Origin: Terriglobia bacterium
Lineage (GTDB): Bacteria; Acidobacteriota; Thermoanaerobaculia; Thermoanaerobaculales; Thermoanaerobaculaceae
Assembly (NCBI GenBank): GCA_020073245.1
Contig: JAIQFQ010000001.1
Span: 542,001 to 606,000, forward strand
Reading direction: 5' to 3'
Length of the DNA stretch: 64,000 nucleotides
The notes beneath the pieces are model-generated. The model searched no databases. It saw only the letters and a list, made by a program, of their open reading frames with translations, and had not been told where the DNA came from. Position 1 is the first letter of the stretch. Each line of letters opens with the position of its first letter. Positions 1 to 9,428 of this stretch are shown here, piece by piece. Position numbers and translations under genes: made by a program.

Positions 1-426
1 TCTCAGGGCAGCCTTCCAGGACCGGGCTGGGTCACCCACCCCAAAACCAGCTCCCGACCATCCTTGAACGTTCCCGTCGCGGAGAACGACTATTGCTCGG
101 GCGCCGCACCAGGGACCGATCTGGCGAAGCAGTTCCTGCAAAACCTCGGATTGAGCTCGACCCGCATCGAGACGGCGAAGAGTCTCGAGGCTGAGCATGG
201 GCATGGGCGGAGGCGGCGCGCTCAGGCTCTGGAGGTGTTCCGCAACAGAACCGATCGGGAAGAGCGCTTCGAGGTCCGGAGGCACCACGACGTCCAGGTC
301 GCTGGCCAGCCTGGCCGCCAGCTCGCGCGTCTGTCGTGCGACGGCCTCCAGTTTGGCGCGTATGAGCGCCGCGGCGCCCTCCCGCATCTGCTCCAGTTCA
401 GCAAGTATCGCTTCCTGCTTCTCCAT
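1..426 (-). CDS. Partial coiled-coil/GAF-like protein (3' end beyond window)
   Basis: An open frame of 142 codons runs from ATG at 426 to the left edge without a stop, so the C-terminus is missing. The first ~45 residues are Glu/Ala/Arg-rich and look like an amphipathic coiled coil. A Pro/Met-rich stretch follows, then the beginning of a domain (WCGARAIVVLRDG...GWSGAGF) that resembles the first strands of a GAF-type sensor domain. That family assignment is inferred from pattern only. It is divergent from the lipoprotein gene at 547, with 120 bp between the two starts that presumably hold both promoters. Function unknown; a sensory or regulatory role would fit. Confidence 0.6.
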   Translation of the reverse strand, partial: MEKQEAILAELEQMREGAAALIRAKLEAVARQTRELAARLASDLDVVVPPDLEALFPIGSVAEHLQSLSAPPPPMPMLSLETLRRLDAGRAQSEVLQELLRQIGPWCGARAIVVLRDGNVQGWSGAGFGVGDPARSWKAALR

Positions 427-546
427 GGCGCCTCCGAGTTGTCCAGCCCGTCAAGCATTATCGGCGTGGCGTGCAAACTGTGTCAAGGAATCGTCGCGTT
501 GCCTCCATTCGACTGTTTTGATAGCGTCTCCCGCCGGGGAGCGGTT

Positions 547-1170
547 ATGAAGGGCAGTCCTTGCCTCCTTGCGGCGATCGTCTCTGCGGCACTGGTTCTC
601 GCCTGTGGTGGGGGCTCCGAAACCGCGGCGCCTCGTTTCGACGTCGGTGCGGAGTACGCCAAGGTGATCGCCGCCCGTTCCAGGCTCACATCCGCCAGCA
701 AGGAGCTCGACCGAGCGCAGGCTGGGCCCTCCGGTGCAGCTCCAGCGGCGGACGTTCGCGCAACCGACCTGACGGAAGCGCGAACCGCCTTCGACGCGGC
801 GTACGCACAAAACCAGAGGGTGCTGGCGAGGTTCCTGAGCATGGCGCTCAACGTAGCGCCGGAACGGCCGGAAACGAAGGAGGCACTCGATTCATTCGCG
901 AGGGACGCCGTCGTCAACGCGCGCTACGTGCTTGACCGCGGTGCCGATCGGACCCAGATACTCGAAGCGCTCGTCCGGGCGGACCGCGCGTATCACGTGC
1001 TCGGCCTTGGCGTCCCACACGACCTCGCCGCGACGCTCGAGGAGGCCCGTCGGACACCGTCCGTGCGCCCGACTCGCACTGAGGCTCCCACGGCCACCGA
1101 AGTGCCACCTCGAGCGAATCGGGCCTCTCGCCCGCGGCAGCGTCGTGCTGCCCCCCCGAGTCGACCGTAG
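547..1170 (+). CDS. Predicted lipoprotein of unknown function
   Basis: 207 residues from ATG 547. The N-terminus is a lipoprotein signal: Met-Lys-Gly, a hydrophobic run, then lipobox LVLAC, with the Cys followed by Gly-Gly-Gly-Ser, so the mature protein should be lipid-anchored. The body is helical, with Ala/Arg/Glu-rich stretches, and the last ~40 residues are Pro/Arg/Ala/Thr-rich and probably disordered. The frame stays open upstream to position 64, but that extension lacks family features and hides the signal peptide, so the inner ATG is preferred. No conserved domain was recognised. It sits just upstream of rpsU on the same strand, but an apparent promoter at 1179-1209 separates the two. 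Confidence 0.7.
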   Translation: MKGSPCLLAAIVSAALVLACGGGSETAAPRFDVGAEYAKVIAARSRLTSASKELDRAQAGPSGAAPAADVRATDLTEARTAFDAAYAQNQRVLARFLSMALNVAPERPETKEALDSFARDAVVNARYVLDRGADRTQILEALVRADRAYHVLGLGVPHDLAATLEEARRTPSVRPTRTEAPTATEVPPRANRASRPRQRRAAPPSRP

Positions 1171-1178
1171 AGGTGGCG

Positions 1179-1209
1179 TTGACTGCCATCCCCTCGCTTG
1201 TGGTAAGAT
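1179..1209 (+). promoter_or_regulatory. Candidate sigma-70 promoter of the rpsU operon
   Basis: TTGACT at 1179-1184 and TAAGAT at 1204-1209, 19 bp apart, which is slightly wide. The pair lies 81 bp upstream of rpsU in a short gap after the lipoprotein stop. It is the best promoter-like pair in this gap and would drive rpsU-mutS2-dnaG-rpoD. Confidence 0.45.
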
Positions 1210-1290
1210 TTCATTCCTTCTGAATAGCGCGTCCGCGCCCACCTGGTGTGGCGCGGCAAGACAGGCGCAGAGGGGGGGTGAGATCGCGCA

Positions 1291-1503
1291 ATGCCCACAA
1301 TGGTGCATGTTCGGGACAACGAGTCGTTCGAGCAGGCGCTGCGGCGCTTCAAGCGGAAGTGCGAGAAGGCAGGGATCCTGTCCGAGATCAAGAAGCGCCA
1401 GCACTACGAGAAGCCGAGCGTGCGGCGGAAGCGAAAGCTCATCCAGGCGCGCAAGAAACTCCTCCGCAAGCTGGCCCAGCAGCGCAAGGCCGGGCTTCTG
1501 TAG
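1291..1503 (+). CDS. rpsU: 30S ribosomal protein S21
   Basis: 70 residues, the usual length for bS21. The N-terminal pattern ([20 protein letters not shown]) and the Lys/Arg-rich C-terminal helix ([15 protein letters not shown]) are diagnostic. bS21 binds 16S rRNA near the anti-Shine-Dalgarno end of the small subunit and helps initiation. Start ATG 1291 is preceded by a G-rich tract ending GGTGAG. It is the first gene of a macromolecular-synthesis operon: mutS2 follows after 17 bp, then dnaG and rpoD on the same strand. rpsU-dnaG-rpoD is the classical arrangement in proteobacteria; the interposed mutS2 is the variation here. Confidence 0.95.
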   Translation: MPTMVHVRDNESFEQALRRFKRKCEKAGILSEIKKRQHYEKPSVRRKRKLIQARKKLLRKLAQQRKAGLL

Positions 1504-1520
1504 CCTGCGCCAGCACGATC

Positions 1521-3863
1521 TTGACCTTCGCTGCACTGGAGTTTGACCGGGTTCTTACGCTCGTTGCCTCGTTCGCGCGCAGTGATCGAGGGCGGCGGGG
1601 AGTCACCGCGACCCTTCCTCAGTTCACCGCCGGGGAAGGGTCGTCGGCTTTTCGCCTCAGCCGGGAGATGCAGGCGTTCGTCGCGGCCTGTGGTTCTCTC
1701 GGGTTCGCCGGGCTCGACGCCGCAGACCTCCTCGAGCCCGAGACGCTCCATTCGGCCGACGCGGCCGACGTTGTCCGTCTTGTGACGCTCGTGCGGCGGC
1801 TGGTCGAGGTCCGGGCGGCGCTCGCGGGTGCCGGAGTCGGACCCGAGCTTGCCCGCATCCTCGCGGAGCTGCCGCAGCTCGAGGGGTTCCTCGCATTCTG
1901 CGACCTGCGCCTCGGACCGGCGGGGGAGATCCTGGACAGCGCCTCGCCGGCGCTCGCACAGGCCCGTGCCGCGCGGGAACGCAACCGAACCGCGATCGTC
2001 TCGGCGATGGACCGGATCCGACGCCAGCACAAGGTGCTTTCGGCTCCGTTCACGCTGCGCAGGGACCGCTACTGCGTTCCGGTCCCCGCCTCCGAGAGAA
2101 ACGTCGTCCCAGGGTTGGTCCTGGATGCCTCTTCGTCGGGAGCAACCATCTTTCTGGAACCGTTCGGAGTGGTCGAGCTCAACAACGCCCTCGCCCAGGC
2201 CACCGCCCTCGCCCGTGCCGAGGAGGAGCGCGTTCTTGCAGAGCTCGCCTCCGCTTTTCACGGCCGAAGGGAATCGCTGCTGCAAGGGGCCCGGATGCTC
2301 GCGATCCTGGATGCCGCGCAGGCCCGCACGCTGTTCGGGCAGGCATGCGACGGTATTCTCCTCGAACCGGGCGCAGCCGAGTCCGTACGGCTCGTGAGCG
2401 CTCGTCACCCACTTCTCGACCCGGTGCTTGCCCCTCTGCGCGGTGAGGCGCTCGGGGATGCCGGCAACACCCACTCTGTCGTGCCCCTCGACCTCGAGTT
2501 CCCGGACGATACCAGGCTGGTGCTCCTCTCCGGGCCGAACGCAGGCGGCAAGACCGTCGCAATCAAGACCCTCGGCCTCGCCGCCCTGATGGCCCAGTCG
2601 GGGATCCCGGTCCTGGCGGCGGCCGGTAGTGGGTTGCCCTCGTTCGGAAGGCTGTGGTGCCACCTCGGTGACGAGCAGGACCTGTTCTCCGACCTCTCGA
2701 CCTTCACGGGCGCGATGCGCGCAACTGCCGCGCTCCTAGCCGATGCCGACGCTGACACGCTCGTCCTCTACGACGAGCTGGGCTCCGGTACCGATCCGGA
2801 GGAAGGAGCGGCGCTCGCCGCAGCGCTGCTCGAGGAGCTCGCGCGGCGGAGCTGCTGGACGCTGGCTACGGCCCATCTGATCACAGTCGCCGCTCACCTG
2901 GAGAACGTCCCCGGCGCGCTGAACGCCGCCATGGGTTACGACGAGGCGAGCGGCCGCCCCACGTACCGTCTTCACCTCGGCACGCCGGGACGGTCACGCG
3001 GGCTCGCCATTGCGAGCTCCTGCGGGGTTCCGGGACCCGTCCTGACGCGCGCTCGGGAGATGCTCTCCCGCTCCTTCCTCGCCATCGACGGCTACCTCGA
3101 GGCCTTGCAGGAGGAGCGTGGCCGTCTCTCGCAGGAGCGCGAACGCCTCGAACGGCTCGAGTCCGACGCCGAAATCGCACGAGCGCGAGCTGAGGAGGAA
3201 CGCGAGCGGCTGTCCGGTGAACAGGAGAAGGTGCACCGTCGCCTCGAGGAGGAGCGGGAGGCGCTCCGGCGGAGGGCAAAGGATCAACTGGCGGCAGCCC
3301 TCGCACAACTCGAACAGGCACGGACCCGTGGGGAGTTCCCGGGCAAAAAGCGTGTCGCGGCTGTGCGCCGCACCGCTCTCGACCTCGGGCCGGATCGTCC
3401 CGCTCCGCCCGAACACGCCGAGCCGCTCGCACCCGGCACCACGGTGAGGTTGATCGGCATGGCCTCGACCGGGCAGGTCCTGCGCGTGGCCGGCGACCGG
3501 GTGGAAGTCCTGGTCAAAGACAAGCGTCTGTGGGTCGAGGCGGGAGCGTGCGAGCCGATTGCGCCCGCTTCCCCGGCGATAACCGGCGATGTCGAGGTCG
3601 CTGCGATCCAGGCACCCCCCGCCGAACTCAAGCTCATCGGCATGACCCAGGAGGAAGCACGAGAAGAGGTTGAGCGGTTCCTCGATCGGGCGCTGGTATC
3701 GGGAATCGGCCACGTGCGCATCGTCCACGGCCACGGCACCGGTGCCCTGCGGCGCGTGGTCCGCGAGGTGCTGTCACACCACCCAGCGGTGGCGCATTTC
3801 GCCCACCCGCCGCAGTACCGTGGCGGAACCGGTGCCACCGAGGCAGAATTGGACCTCTCGTGA
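1521..3863 (+). CDS. mutS2: Endonuclease MutS2
   Basis: 780 residues if started at TTG 1521, a normal length for MutS2. In family order: a helical core/clamp domain beginning ALEFDRVL, an ABC-type ATPase with Walker A GPNAGGKT (~residue 338) and Walker B LVLYDELGSGTD (~414), a Glu/Arg-rich coiled coil (~520-620) and a C-terminal Smr nuclease domain with IVHGHGTGALR (~730). The N-terminal mismatch-recognition domain of MutS is absent, as expected for MutS2. Known roles are suppression of homologous recombination and, in some bacteria, rescue of collided ribosomes; the latter would suit its place behind rpsU. No ATG gives the right N-terminus and no clear ribosome-binding site is visible, so translational coupling to rpsU is likely and the exact start is uncertain. 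Confidence 0.92.
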   Translation: MTFAALEFDRVLTLVASFARSDRGRRGVTATLPQFTAGEGSSAFRLSREMQAFVAACGSLGFAGLDAADLLEPETLHSADAADVVRLVTLVRRLVEVRAALAGAGVGPELARILAELPQLEGFLAFCDLRLGPAGEILDSASPALAQARAARERNRTAIVSAMDRIRRQHKVLSAPFTLRRDRYCVPVPASERNVVPGLVLDASSSGATIFLEPFGVVELNNALAQATALARAEEERVLAELASAFHGRRESLLQGARMLAILDAAQARTLFGQACDGILLEPGAAESVRLVSARHPLLDPVLAPLRGEALGDAGNTHSVVPLDLEFPDDTRLVLLSGPNAGGKTVAIKTLGLAALMAQSGIPVLAAAGSGLPSFGRLWCHLGDEQDLFSDLSTFTGAMRATAALLADADADTLVLYDELGSGTDPEEGAALAAALLEELARRSCWTLATAHLITVAAHLENVPGALNAAMGYDEASGRPTYRLHLGTPGRSRGLAIASSCGVPGPVLTRAREMLSRSFLAIDGYLEALQEERGRLSQERERLERLESDAEIARARAEEERERLSGEQEKVHRRLEEEREALRRRAKDQLAAALAQLEQARTRGEFPGKKRVAAVRRTALDLGPDRPAPPEHAEPLAPGTTVRLIGMASTGQVLRVAGDRVEVLVKDKRLWVEAGACEPIAPASPAITGDVEVAAIQAPPAELKLIGMTQEEAREEVERFLDRALVSGIGHVRIVHGHGTGALRRVVREVLSHHPAVAHFAHPPQYRGGTGATEAELDLS

Positions 3864-3906
3864 CTCCGGCGCCTAGACTCGCCTCCATGGACGACGGCGC
3901 CACGAA

Positions 3907-3959
3907 GGGAGAGGGGAGCCGAAGGGAAGAATCGCTCGTGTGCTTCGCCTCCCCCTCCC
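3907..3959 (+). terminator. Long hairpin between mutS2 and dnaG (possible internal terminator)
   Basis: The two arms, 3907-3924 and 3943-3959, pair as GGGAG/CTCCC, GGGGAG/CTCCCC and CGAAG/CTTCG, with one bulged A and one C-C mismatch and a loop of about 18 nt. That makes 16 base pairs, mostly GC. The hairpin is followed only by a mixed T/C tract, so it would be a weak intrinsic terminator or an RNA-processing site. Its position upstream of dnaG parallels the partial terminator between rpsU and dnaG known from the E. coli macromolecular-synthesis operon. Confidence 0.5.
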
Positions 3960-4026
3960 TCTTGCTCTACAGCCCCTCCGCGTGTGGCGTGAACCGTGGA
4001 GGAAAGACTTCCGGGGCGGGACGCCA

Positions 4027-5745
4027 ATGAGCGGCTACGATCTCTCCCGCCCCGTACTGGACCAGCTCAGGGAAGCCGCAGACATCGTGGCCGTCATTGG
4101 CGACCATCTCACGCTGCGGAAGACCGGCCGCAATTACGTCGGCCTCTGTCCGTTTCACGGCGAGAAAACGCCTTCTTTCAACGTCTCGCGCGAGAAGGGG
4201 ACCTACTACTGCTTCGGCTGCAAGCGCGGCGGCGACGTCATCGACTTCGTGATGGAGATCGAGCGGGTCCAGTTCGCCGAGGCCGTCGAGCGCCTCGCCG
4301 ACCGGTTCGGCGTCCGGCTCCCGCCCGCGTCCCCTCAGGCCCGCCGGCGCAAGGACGAGCAGGAGCAGCTCGCAGAGGTTATGGAAGCAGCTCAGGCGGT
4401 GTTCGTGCGCCACCTAGCTGACGATCGCCCGCGCGCATTCCTGGAGCGGAGAGCCGTCCCCCTGGAGGTGGCGGCGGAGTTCGGCCTCGGGTACGCGAAG
4501 GGGGAATGGCGCGTTCTCTACGATGAACTGCGGAAGCGCTTTCCGGAACGCGTGCTGATAGCGGCCGGTCTCGTCGTGGAGGGGGACGAGGGCCGGGTCT
4601 GGGACCGCTTCCGCGATCGGGTCACCATCCCGATCCGGAACGTCCGCGGGAGGATCATCGCCTACGGTGGCCGTGCGCTCGGCGACGAGAACCCCAAGTA
4701 CCTCAATTCACCAGAGACCAGCCTGTTCTCGAAGAGCCAGGTGCTGTTCCAACTGGACCGTGCAGCGCGTGCGTTCGCCTCGGCCAGCCGTGCCATCGTC
4801 GTGGAGGGGTACTTCGACTGCATTGCGTTGCATCAGGCCGGACTCATCGAGACAGTGGCGACGCTTGGGACGGCGTTGTCGGAGCAGCACGCCCGCGAGC
4901 TGGCCAGGCGCGTACCCCGCGTCGTGGTGTGCTTCGACGGAGACACCGCCGGGCGCCAGGCAGCCGTTGCCGCCCTGCGAACGCTGCTCGCCGCCTCGCT
5001 CGACGTGAGCGTGTTGCTGCTCCCTGAGGGGCAGGATCCCGACGACGTGGTGCGCCGGGAAGGAGGCGAGAGGTTCCAGGCCCGGGTCGCGGCGGCCTTC
5101 CCGGCTGATGCCTTCCTGCTCGAGATGATGGGATCGACCCGCCAAGAGCGGCGACGTAATCTGCTGCGCACATTGGAGATCGTAGATGCCTGCCCGGATC
5201 CGGTGCGGCGGTTTGAGATGCGCGAGACGCTCGCCCACGGCGCGGGTGTTCCCCTAGAGGAGCTCGGCAGCCTCGGGGCTCCGCACGTCGTGGCACGCCA
5301 GGCAACCGCCGAGGGCCTTCCGGAACAAGCGGAAATGGCCCTTCTGCGCTCGTTCCTTCACGACCTCGAGCCGACCCGGAGTGCCGCGTTCATTCGGGAA
5401 TTTCCCGTCGATGGCATCTGCCATCCTGGGGTCCGGCGCGTGATCGAGATCCTCCAGCGGCGCACTGCTGAGGGCGCAGTTGTCGAGCTCACTGGGGTGT
5501 TGTCGGAGATCACGGAGCCTCTGGATCGCCGCCTGCTCGCAAGCCTCGAGCATGAGGCACCGCAAACACCACAGGAGCGGATTCCGAGCCTCATCGAGCT
5601 CGTCCGCCGGCGGAGCGATCGGCTGAAGAGCGCCCGACTCATCGCTCGGATCCGTGAGGCCGAGATCGCCGGTGATACGGAGGCGCTGGCGCAGCTGAAG
5701 GCCGAGCAGAGCGAGCTCATCAAGAAGCGGAGTAAGCCTTCCTGA
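4027..5745 (+). CDS. dnaG: DNA primase
   Basis: 572 residues from ATG 4027 with GGGGCGGGA upstream; the frame is open further upstream, but this start gives the canonical N-terminus. Domains: CHC2 zinc finger (CPFHGEKTPSF ... YYCFGC, ~residues 40-64), Toprim catalytic core with VVEGYFDCIALHQAG and FDGDTAGRQAA carrying the metal-binding acidic residues, and a C-terminal helical region for helicase interaction. It synthesises RNA primers at the replication fork. It lies between mutS2 and rpoD in the macromolecular-synthesis operon; 170 bp with no clear promoter separate it from rpoD. Confidence 0.95.
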   Translation: MSGYDLSRPVLDQLREAADIVAVIGDHLTLRKTGRNYVGLCPFHGEKTPSFNVSREKGTYYCFGCKRGGDVIDFVMEIERVQFAEAVERLADRFGVRLPPASPQARRRKDEQEQLAEVMEAAQAVFVRHLADDRPRAFLERRAVPLEVAAEFGLGYAKGEWRVLYDELRKRFPERVLIAAGLVVEGDEGRVWDRFRDRVTIPIRNVRGRIIAYGGRALGDENPKYLNSPETSLFSKSQVLFQLDRAARAFASASRAIVVEGYFDCIALHQAGLIETVATLGTALSEQHARELARRVPRVVVCFDGDTAGRQAAVAALRTLLAASLDVSVLLLPEGQDPDDVVRREGGERFQARVAAAFPADAFLLEMMGSTRQERRRNLLRTLEIVDACPDPVRRFEMRETLAHGAGVPLEELGSLGAPHVVARQATAEGLPEQAEMALLRSFLHDLEPTRSAAFIREFPVDGICHPGVRRVIEILQRRTAEGAVVELTGVLSEITEPLDRRLLASLEHEAPQTPQERIPSLIELVRRRSDRLKSARLIARIREAEIAGDTEALAQLKAEQSELIKKRSKPS

Positions 5746-5915
5746 GTGAGTGTTTCGGTCATTGGGGGGGCTTGCAGACGGTGGTACCCTTGAAATTTCG
5801 GCGCTGACGCCCGACATTGGGGAGGGTGAGGGGTGGCGGGTGGCGGTGACGAGTCAGAACATCGAGGCGTCGGACGCAATACCCTACGCTTCATACTCAT
5901 CAAACCGAGGGACAC

Positions 5916-8390
5916 TTGCGAAAAGCACAGAAGAAGAAAGAAGCTCGCGGGACTCAGTATCAAAAACGCGGGCGCCCGATCACACACAAGACTCTGAAAG
6001 GAAGCACCAAGAAGCCGAGTGACGGCGGAGCTGCGGGTCGGCGCGCGAAGCCAAAGCCGGTTGGGCGCCCGTCCAAGCCCACTGCGGTGCCGGCTCGCAA
6101 GGCGCGAACCCGAACCGCAGCAAGACCCGTGAAGGCAAAGCAGCGCCCTCGGGCCGCAGCAAAACCCGTGAAGAAAGAACAGCGCACTCGGGCCGCAGCC
6201 AGGCTTCGGGTCAGCAAACGATCCACCCGCCCGACCATCAAGTCCGCGGGACACGTGCGTCCGCTCAAGCGAGCCGCCAAGGCTGGCCGGAAGTCAGCGC
6301 CTGCCAAGGCCCCTCGCCGGGCCACCGTGAAGGCCGCGCAGCAGAGACGTGTTCCGAGGGCCGCCAGCAAGCCTCGCCCAAAGCCGAGTGCCGCCAAGGC
6401 CACGATCAAGTCTCAGCGCAGGAAGCTGCCTGTCAAGGTGCAGCCGGCACACCGCCCCGAAAGGGGCGCATACCGCACTGCGAGGCCGTCCCCGGGGAAA
6501 GTGCCGCTCAGGCCCCAGCCGCCACCGAAGCCAGCCCACCGCCCGTCGAAGGCGACGCCTGTGATCAGCCTGCAAGCGAGGCCGCTCAAGGGACGGACGG
6601 GCCAGGTGCGTGAAGCACGCCCGCGCAAGGACAAGGAACGCCAGCCAGGGGAGCCACTCGCTATCTCAGGGACCCGTGAGCGGGACACCCTGGCATTGAC
6701 CGTGGAGGAGAAGTACGTCGAGTTCGGGAGGCTGCTGGGTCTCGGCCGTGAGCGGGGGTATGTCCTGGTGGACGAGATCTTGGAGATCCTGCCCGAGGAG
6801 ACCGCTTCCACACCCGAGGAGTTGGACGAAATCTACCTCCGCTTCACCGAGAACGACATCGAAATCGTGGAGAGCGTGGAGAAGCTCGCCGCACTGGAGG
6901 AGGAGGGCGCCGTAGGCGAGCGCGCCGAGAACCCGGAGCCGACGCCCGGGGCCACCTTGGTGGACCCTGCTCTGCTCGAGAAGACAAACGACCCGGTCCG
7001 CATGTACCTGCGTGAGATGGGAACGGTCAAGCTGCTCGACCGGGGCGGCGAGGTGTCCATCGCAATGCGTATCGAGGCGGGTGAGGCAGAAGTCTTCTCG
7101 GCGCTCGCATCGAGCCCCAGAGTTCGGGAGCTCTTCCTTCGTGCCAACGAAATGGCTCGGCGCGACCGCCGGATGATGCGTGACATTCTGGCAGGGCTCA
7201 ACGGGGACCTCGACGAGCGGGGCCTGTTGCGGGTTGCTGAGACCATGAAGCTCTTTGACCGCATCCACGTCCTGGACGAGCAGTCCAAACAGCTCAAGGA
7301 GCGACTCCGCCGTTGCAAGAGGGGGACGCGCCGGGGTGACGAACTGGTGAGGCAGATCGACTCCCTCGCCGGCGACATCTCCGTGCTGGTGCGTTCGACG
7401 GACTTTACCACCACGACGCGCAACCGCCTCGTGCGGTTCCTGACCGAGGTCGAGCGTCAGTTCTCTATTCCAATCACGACGATCCGGAAGGACGATGCCA
7501 AGCTCAAGATCGAGCGGAACGTCGAGCGGCGGACCTTCTACAAGGAGCGGGTGAAGCGTTACAGAGCTGAACTGAGGGCGCTCGAGGCCCGCTTCGGTGT
7601 TCCCTTCGACGAGCTCAAACGGGTGGTTGCCGAGGTACGTCAGGGCGAGCGGGGGACCGATAGCGCCAAGCAGGAGCTCATTGTCGCCAACCTGCGCCTC
7701 GTGGTTTCCATTGCCAAGAAGTACACGAACCGGGGTCTGCAGTTCCTCGACCTGATCCAGGAGGGGAACATCGGGCTCATGAAGGCGGTGGACAAGTTCG
7801 AGTATCGCCGAGGCTACAAGTTTTCCACGTACGCGACATGGTGGATCCGCCAGGCGATCACACGCGCCATCGCGGATCAGGCCCGCACGATCCGAATCCC
7901 GGTTCACATGATCGAGACGATCAACAAGCTCACCCGCACCCAGCGCCAGCTCGTTCAGGAGTTGGGGCGCGAGCCCACCGCCGAGGAGGTCGCCGAGAAG
8001 ATGGAGATCCCGGTGACCAAAGTGCGCAAGATCATGAAGATCGCGCAGGAGCCGATCTCGCTCGAAACCCCCATCGGCGAGGAGGAGGATTCCCACCTCG
8101 GCGACTTCGTGGAGGACCGTTCTGCGGTGTCCCCGATCGACGCTGTGATTGCGGCCAGCCTCAAGACCCAGGCCGAGGGGGTGTTGCGCACCCTCACCCC
8201 GCGCGAGGCCGAGGTGTTGCGGCGCCGGTTCGGGATCGGGGACGGCACGGAGCACACGCTCGAAGAGGTCGGCAAGGCGTTCAACGTCACACGGGAGCGG
8301 ATCCGGCAAATCGAGTCAAAGGCACTGCGAAAGCTCCGCCACCCTACCCGCGCCAAGCTCCTCAAGCCTTACCTCGACATGATCGGCTAA
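5916..8390 (+). CDS. rpoD: Primary sigma factor with a long basic N-terminal tail
   Basis: 824 residues from TTG 5916, preceded by GAGGGA. From ~residue 248 the protein is a standard housekeeping sigma-70: region 1.1 ([20 protein letters not shown]), region 1.2 ([16 protein letters not shown]), a non-conserved helical insert, region 2 ([15 protein letters not shown] ... [16 protein letters not shown]), region 3 and region 4 ([20 protein letters not shown]). Residues 1-247 are almost entirely Lys, Arg, Ala and Pro with repeats such as AAARPVK, resembling a histone H1/AlgP-type tail. The frame is uninterrupted across the tail, but a start further in cannot be excluded from sequence alone. It is the last gene of the rpsU operon; the tRNA behind it has its own promoter. 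Confidence 0.93.
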   Translation: MRKAQKKKEARGTQYQKRGRPITHKTLKGSTKKPSDGGAAGRRAKPKPVGRPSKPTAVPARKARTRTAARPVKAKQRPRAAAKPVKKEQRTRAAARLRVSKRSTRPTIKSAGHVRPLKRAAKAGRKSAPAKAPRRATVKAAQQRRVPRAASKPRPKPSAAKATIKSQRRKLPVKVQPAHRPERGAYRTARPSPGKVPLRPQPPPKPAHRPSKATPVISLQARPLKGRTGQVREARPRKDKERQPGEPLAISGTRERDTLALTVEEKYVEFGRLLGLGRERGYVLVDEILEILPEETASTPEELDEIYLRFTENDIEIVESVEKLAALEEEGAVGERAENPEPTPGATLVDPALLEKTNDPVRMYLREMGTVKLLDRGGEVSIAMRIEAGEAEVFSALASSPRVRELFLRANEMARRDRRMMRDILAGLNGDLDERGLLRVAETMKLFDRIHVLDEQSKQLKERLRRCKRGTRRGDELVRQIDSLAGDISVLVRSTDFTTTTRNRLVRFLTEVERQFSIPITTIRKDDAKLKIERNVERRTFYKERVKRYRAELRALEARFGVPFDELKRVVAEVRQGERGTDSAKQELIVANLRLVVSIAKKYTNRGLQFLDLIQEGNIGLMKAVDKFEYRRGYKFSTYATWWIRQAITRAIADQARTIRIPVHMIETINKLTRTQRQLVQELGREPTAEEVAEKMEIPVTKVRKIMKIAQEPISLETPIGEEEDSHLGDFVEDRSAVSPIDAVIAASLKTQAEGVLRTLTPREAEVLRRRFGIGDGTEHTLEEVGKAFNVTRERIRQIESKALRKLRHPTRAKLLKPYLDMIG

Positions 8391-8511
8391 GGAGACGGTG
8401 CCTGGAGTCAAGAGCCGGCGGCTAGGAACAAAGGCCATCAAGGCCCAGGGCGAGGTCGCCGCCCTACGTCCCACGACTGGGAGGGTGGCCCGCGAGCTGC
8501 CAACTGTGAGC

Positions 8512-8540
8512 TTGTCTCAAGAGCGACAAAGGCTTACAAT
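8512..8540 (+). promoter_or_regulatory. sigma-70 promoter of the tRNA gene
   Basis: TTGTCT (8512-8517) and TACAAT (8535-8540) with a 17-bp spacer. The -10 element ends 10 bp before the mature tRNA 5' end, as expected for a stable-RNA promoter with a very short leader. Confidence 0.75.
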
Positions 8541-8550
8541 TCACGGCGTT

Positions 8551-8626
8551 GGGTCCATAGCTCAGCGGTCAGAGCTGCCGGCTCATAACCGGTTGGTCCC
8601 AGGTTCGAATCCTGGTGGACCCACCA
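8551..8626 (+). tRNA. tRNA with CAU anticodon (Met elongator or Ile2)
   Basis: 76 nt including an encoded CCA. Acceptor GGGTCCA/TGGACCC with discriminator A, D-stem GCTC/GAGC, anticodon stem GCCGG/CCGGT closing loop CTCATAA (anticodon CAT), and T-arm with GGTTCGAATCC. Sequence alone does not tell me whether this is elongator Met or the lysidine-modified Ile(CAU) species; the AU/GC identity elements would need a model-based call. Confidence 0.93.
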
Positions 8627-8699
8627 AACAGGGGAGGGGCTGGCGACGTTCCCACACTGGCTTGACCAGGCTCGGGACGTCCGTCAAAGGGGAGGGGCG

Positions 8700-9428
8700 T
8701 TGACGGCGAGGGAACAGATGGCTGGGTACATCGCACTGCAGAGGCTCCTAGACCGCCGCAGCATGCTGAAACGGGAGCGGGACACCCCGCCGGAAGCGCT
8801 CGCTGCGCTCCGGACACAGTTCTCCGAGCGTCACGACAAGCTCCACGCGGCCCGCACTCAGCGAGAGGCGCTCCAGACCGAACAGGCAACCCTGCAGCGC
8901 GAGGCAGACGCGCTGCGCGAGGAACGCGAGCACTTCCGCAAGCAGAAGAGTCACGTCACCAACATGAAGCAGCTCTCCGCCGTGGTTTCGGAGTTGGATC
9001 ACGTCGAAACGCAGCTGAAGACCAAGGAGGACCGACTCCTTGAAATCATGCAGCAGCTGGAGACTGCCGAGGGCAGCATCGCGAGCCTCGGCGAGGAAAG
9101 CCCGGAGGAGAAGGGGTTGCGCGAACAGGCGGAAGCCTCGTGGAACGCGCGCCGAACGGCCTGTGAGGCGGAGCTGACGAACGTCGAACGCGAGTTGCGG
9201 AGCGTTCAGCGCCAGCTCGGTGAATCGGCGATGAACCGCTTCAAGAAACTCTGGGCTTCGCGCAAGCCCAACGCGGTGGTGCCGACGGAAGGGACCGCTT
9301 GTTCGGCGTGTCATGGCGATCTGCGCCCTTCGCTCGTGCAGCTCGTCCGGGCCGTCGAGGAGTTGCAGTTTTGCGACCATTGCCGGCGCCTCCTCTACGA
9401 TCCGGAACAATTCCCCGCCTCGGCATGA
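8700..9428 (+). CDS. C4-type zinc ribbon / coiled-coil protein
   Basis: 242 residues from TTG 8700, with GGGGAGGGG seven bases upstream. Most of the protein is a long coiled coil (~residues 15-185, rich in Glu/Gln/Arg/Leu heptads), followed by a C-terminal zinc ribbon with two Cys pairs (CSACHGDLRP ... FCDHCRRLLY). This is the architecture of the widespread zinc-ribbon family once called DUF164, usually annotated as a putative nucleic-acid-binding protein, role not established. Its stop overlaps the start of the RNase H gene by an ATGA, indicating coupled translation. Confidence 0.8.
   Translation: MTAREQMAGYIALQRLLDRRSMLKRERDTPPEALAALRTQFSERHDKLHAARTQREALQTEQATLQREADALREEREHFRKQKSHVTNMKQLSAVVSELDHVETQLKTKEDRLLEIMQQLETAEGSIASLGEESPEEKGLREQAEASWNARRTACEAELTNVERELRSVQRQLGESAMNRFKKLWASRKPNAVVPTEGTACSACHGDLRPSLVQLVRAVEELQFCDHCRRLLYDPEQFPASA

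Noticed and set aside
64-546. Upstream extension of the first lipoprotein gene
   Set aside because: It would bury the signal peptide and lipobox inside the protein and overlaps the divergent gene at 1-426.
6666-8309. Long open frame (547 codons) antisense to rpoD
   Set aside because: It mirrors the rpoD reading frame in GC-rich DNA, has no ribosome-binding site or family motif, and rpoD is unambiguous.
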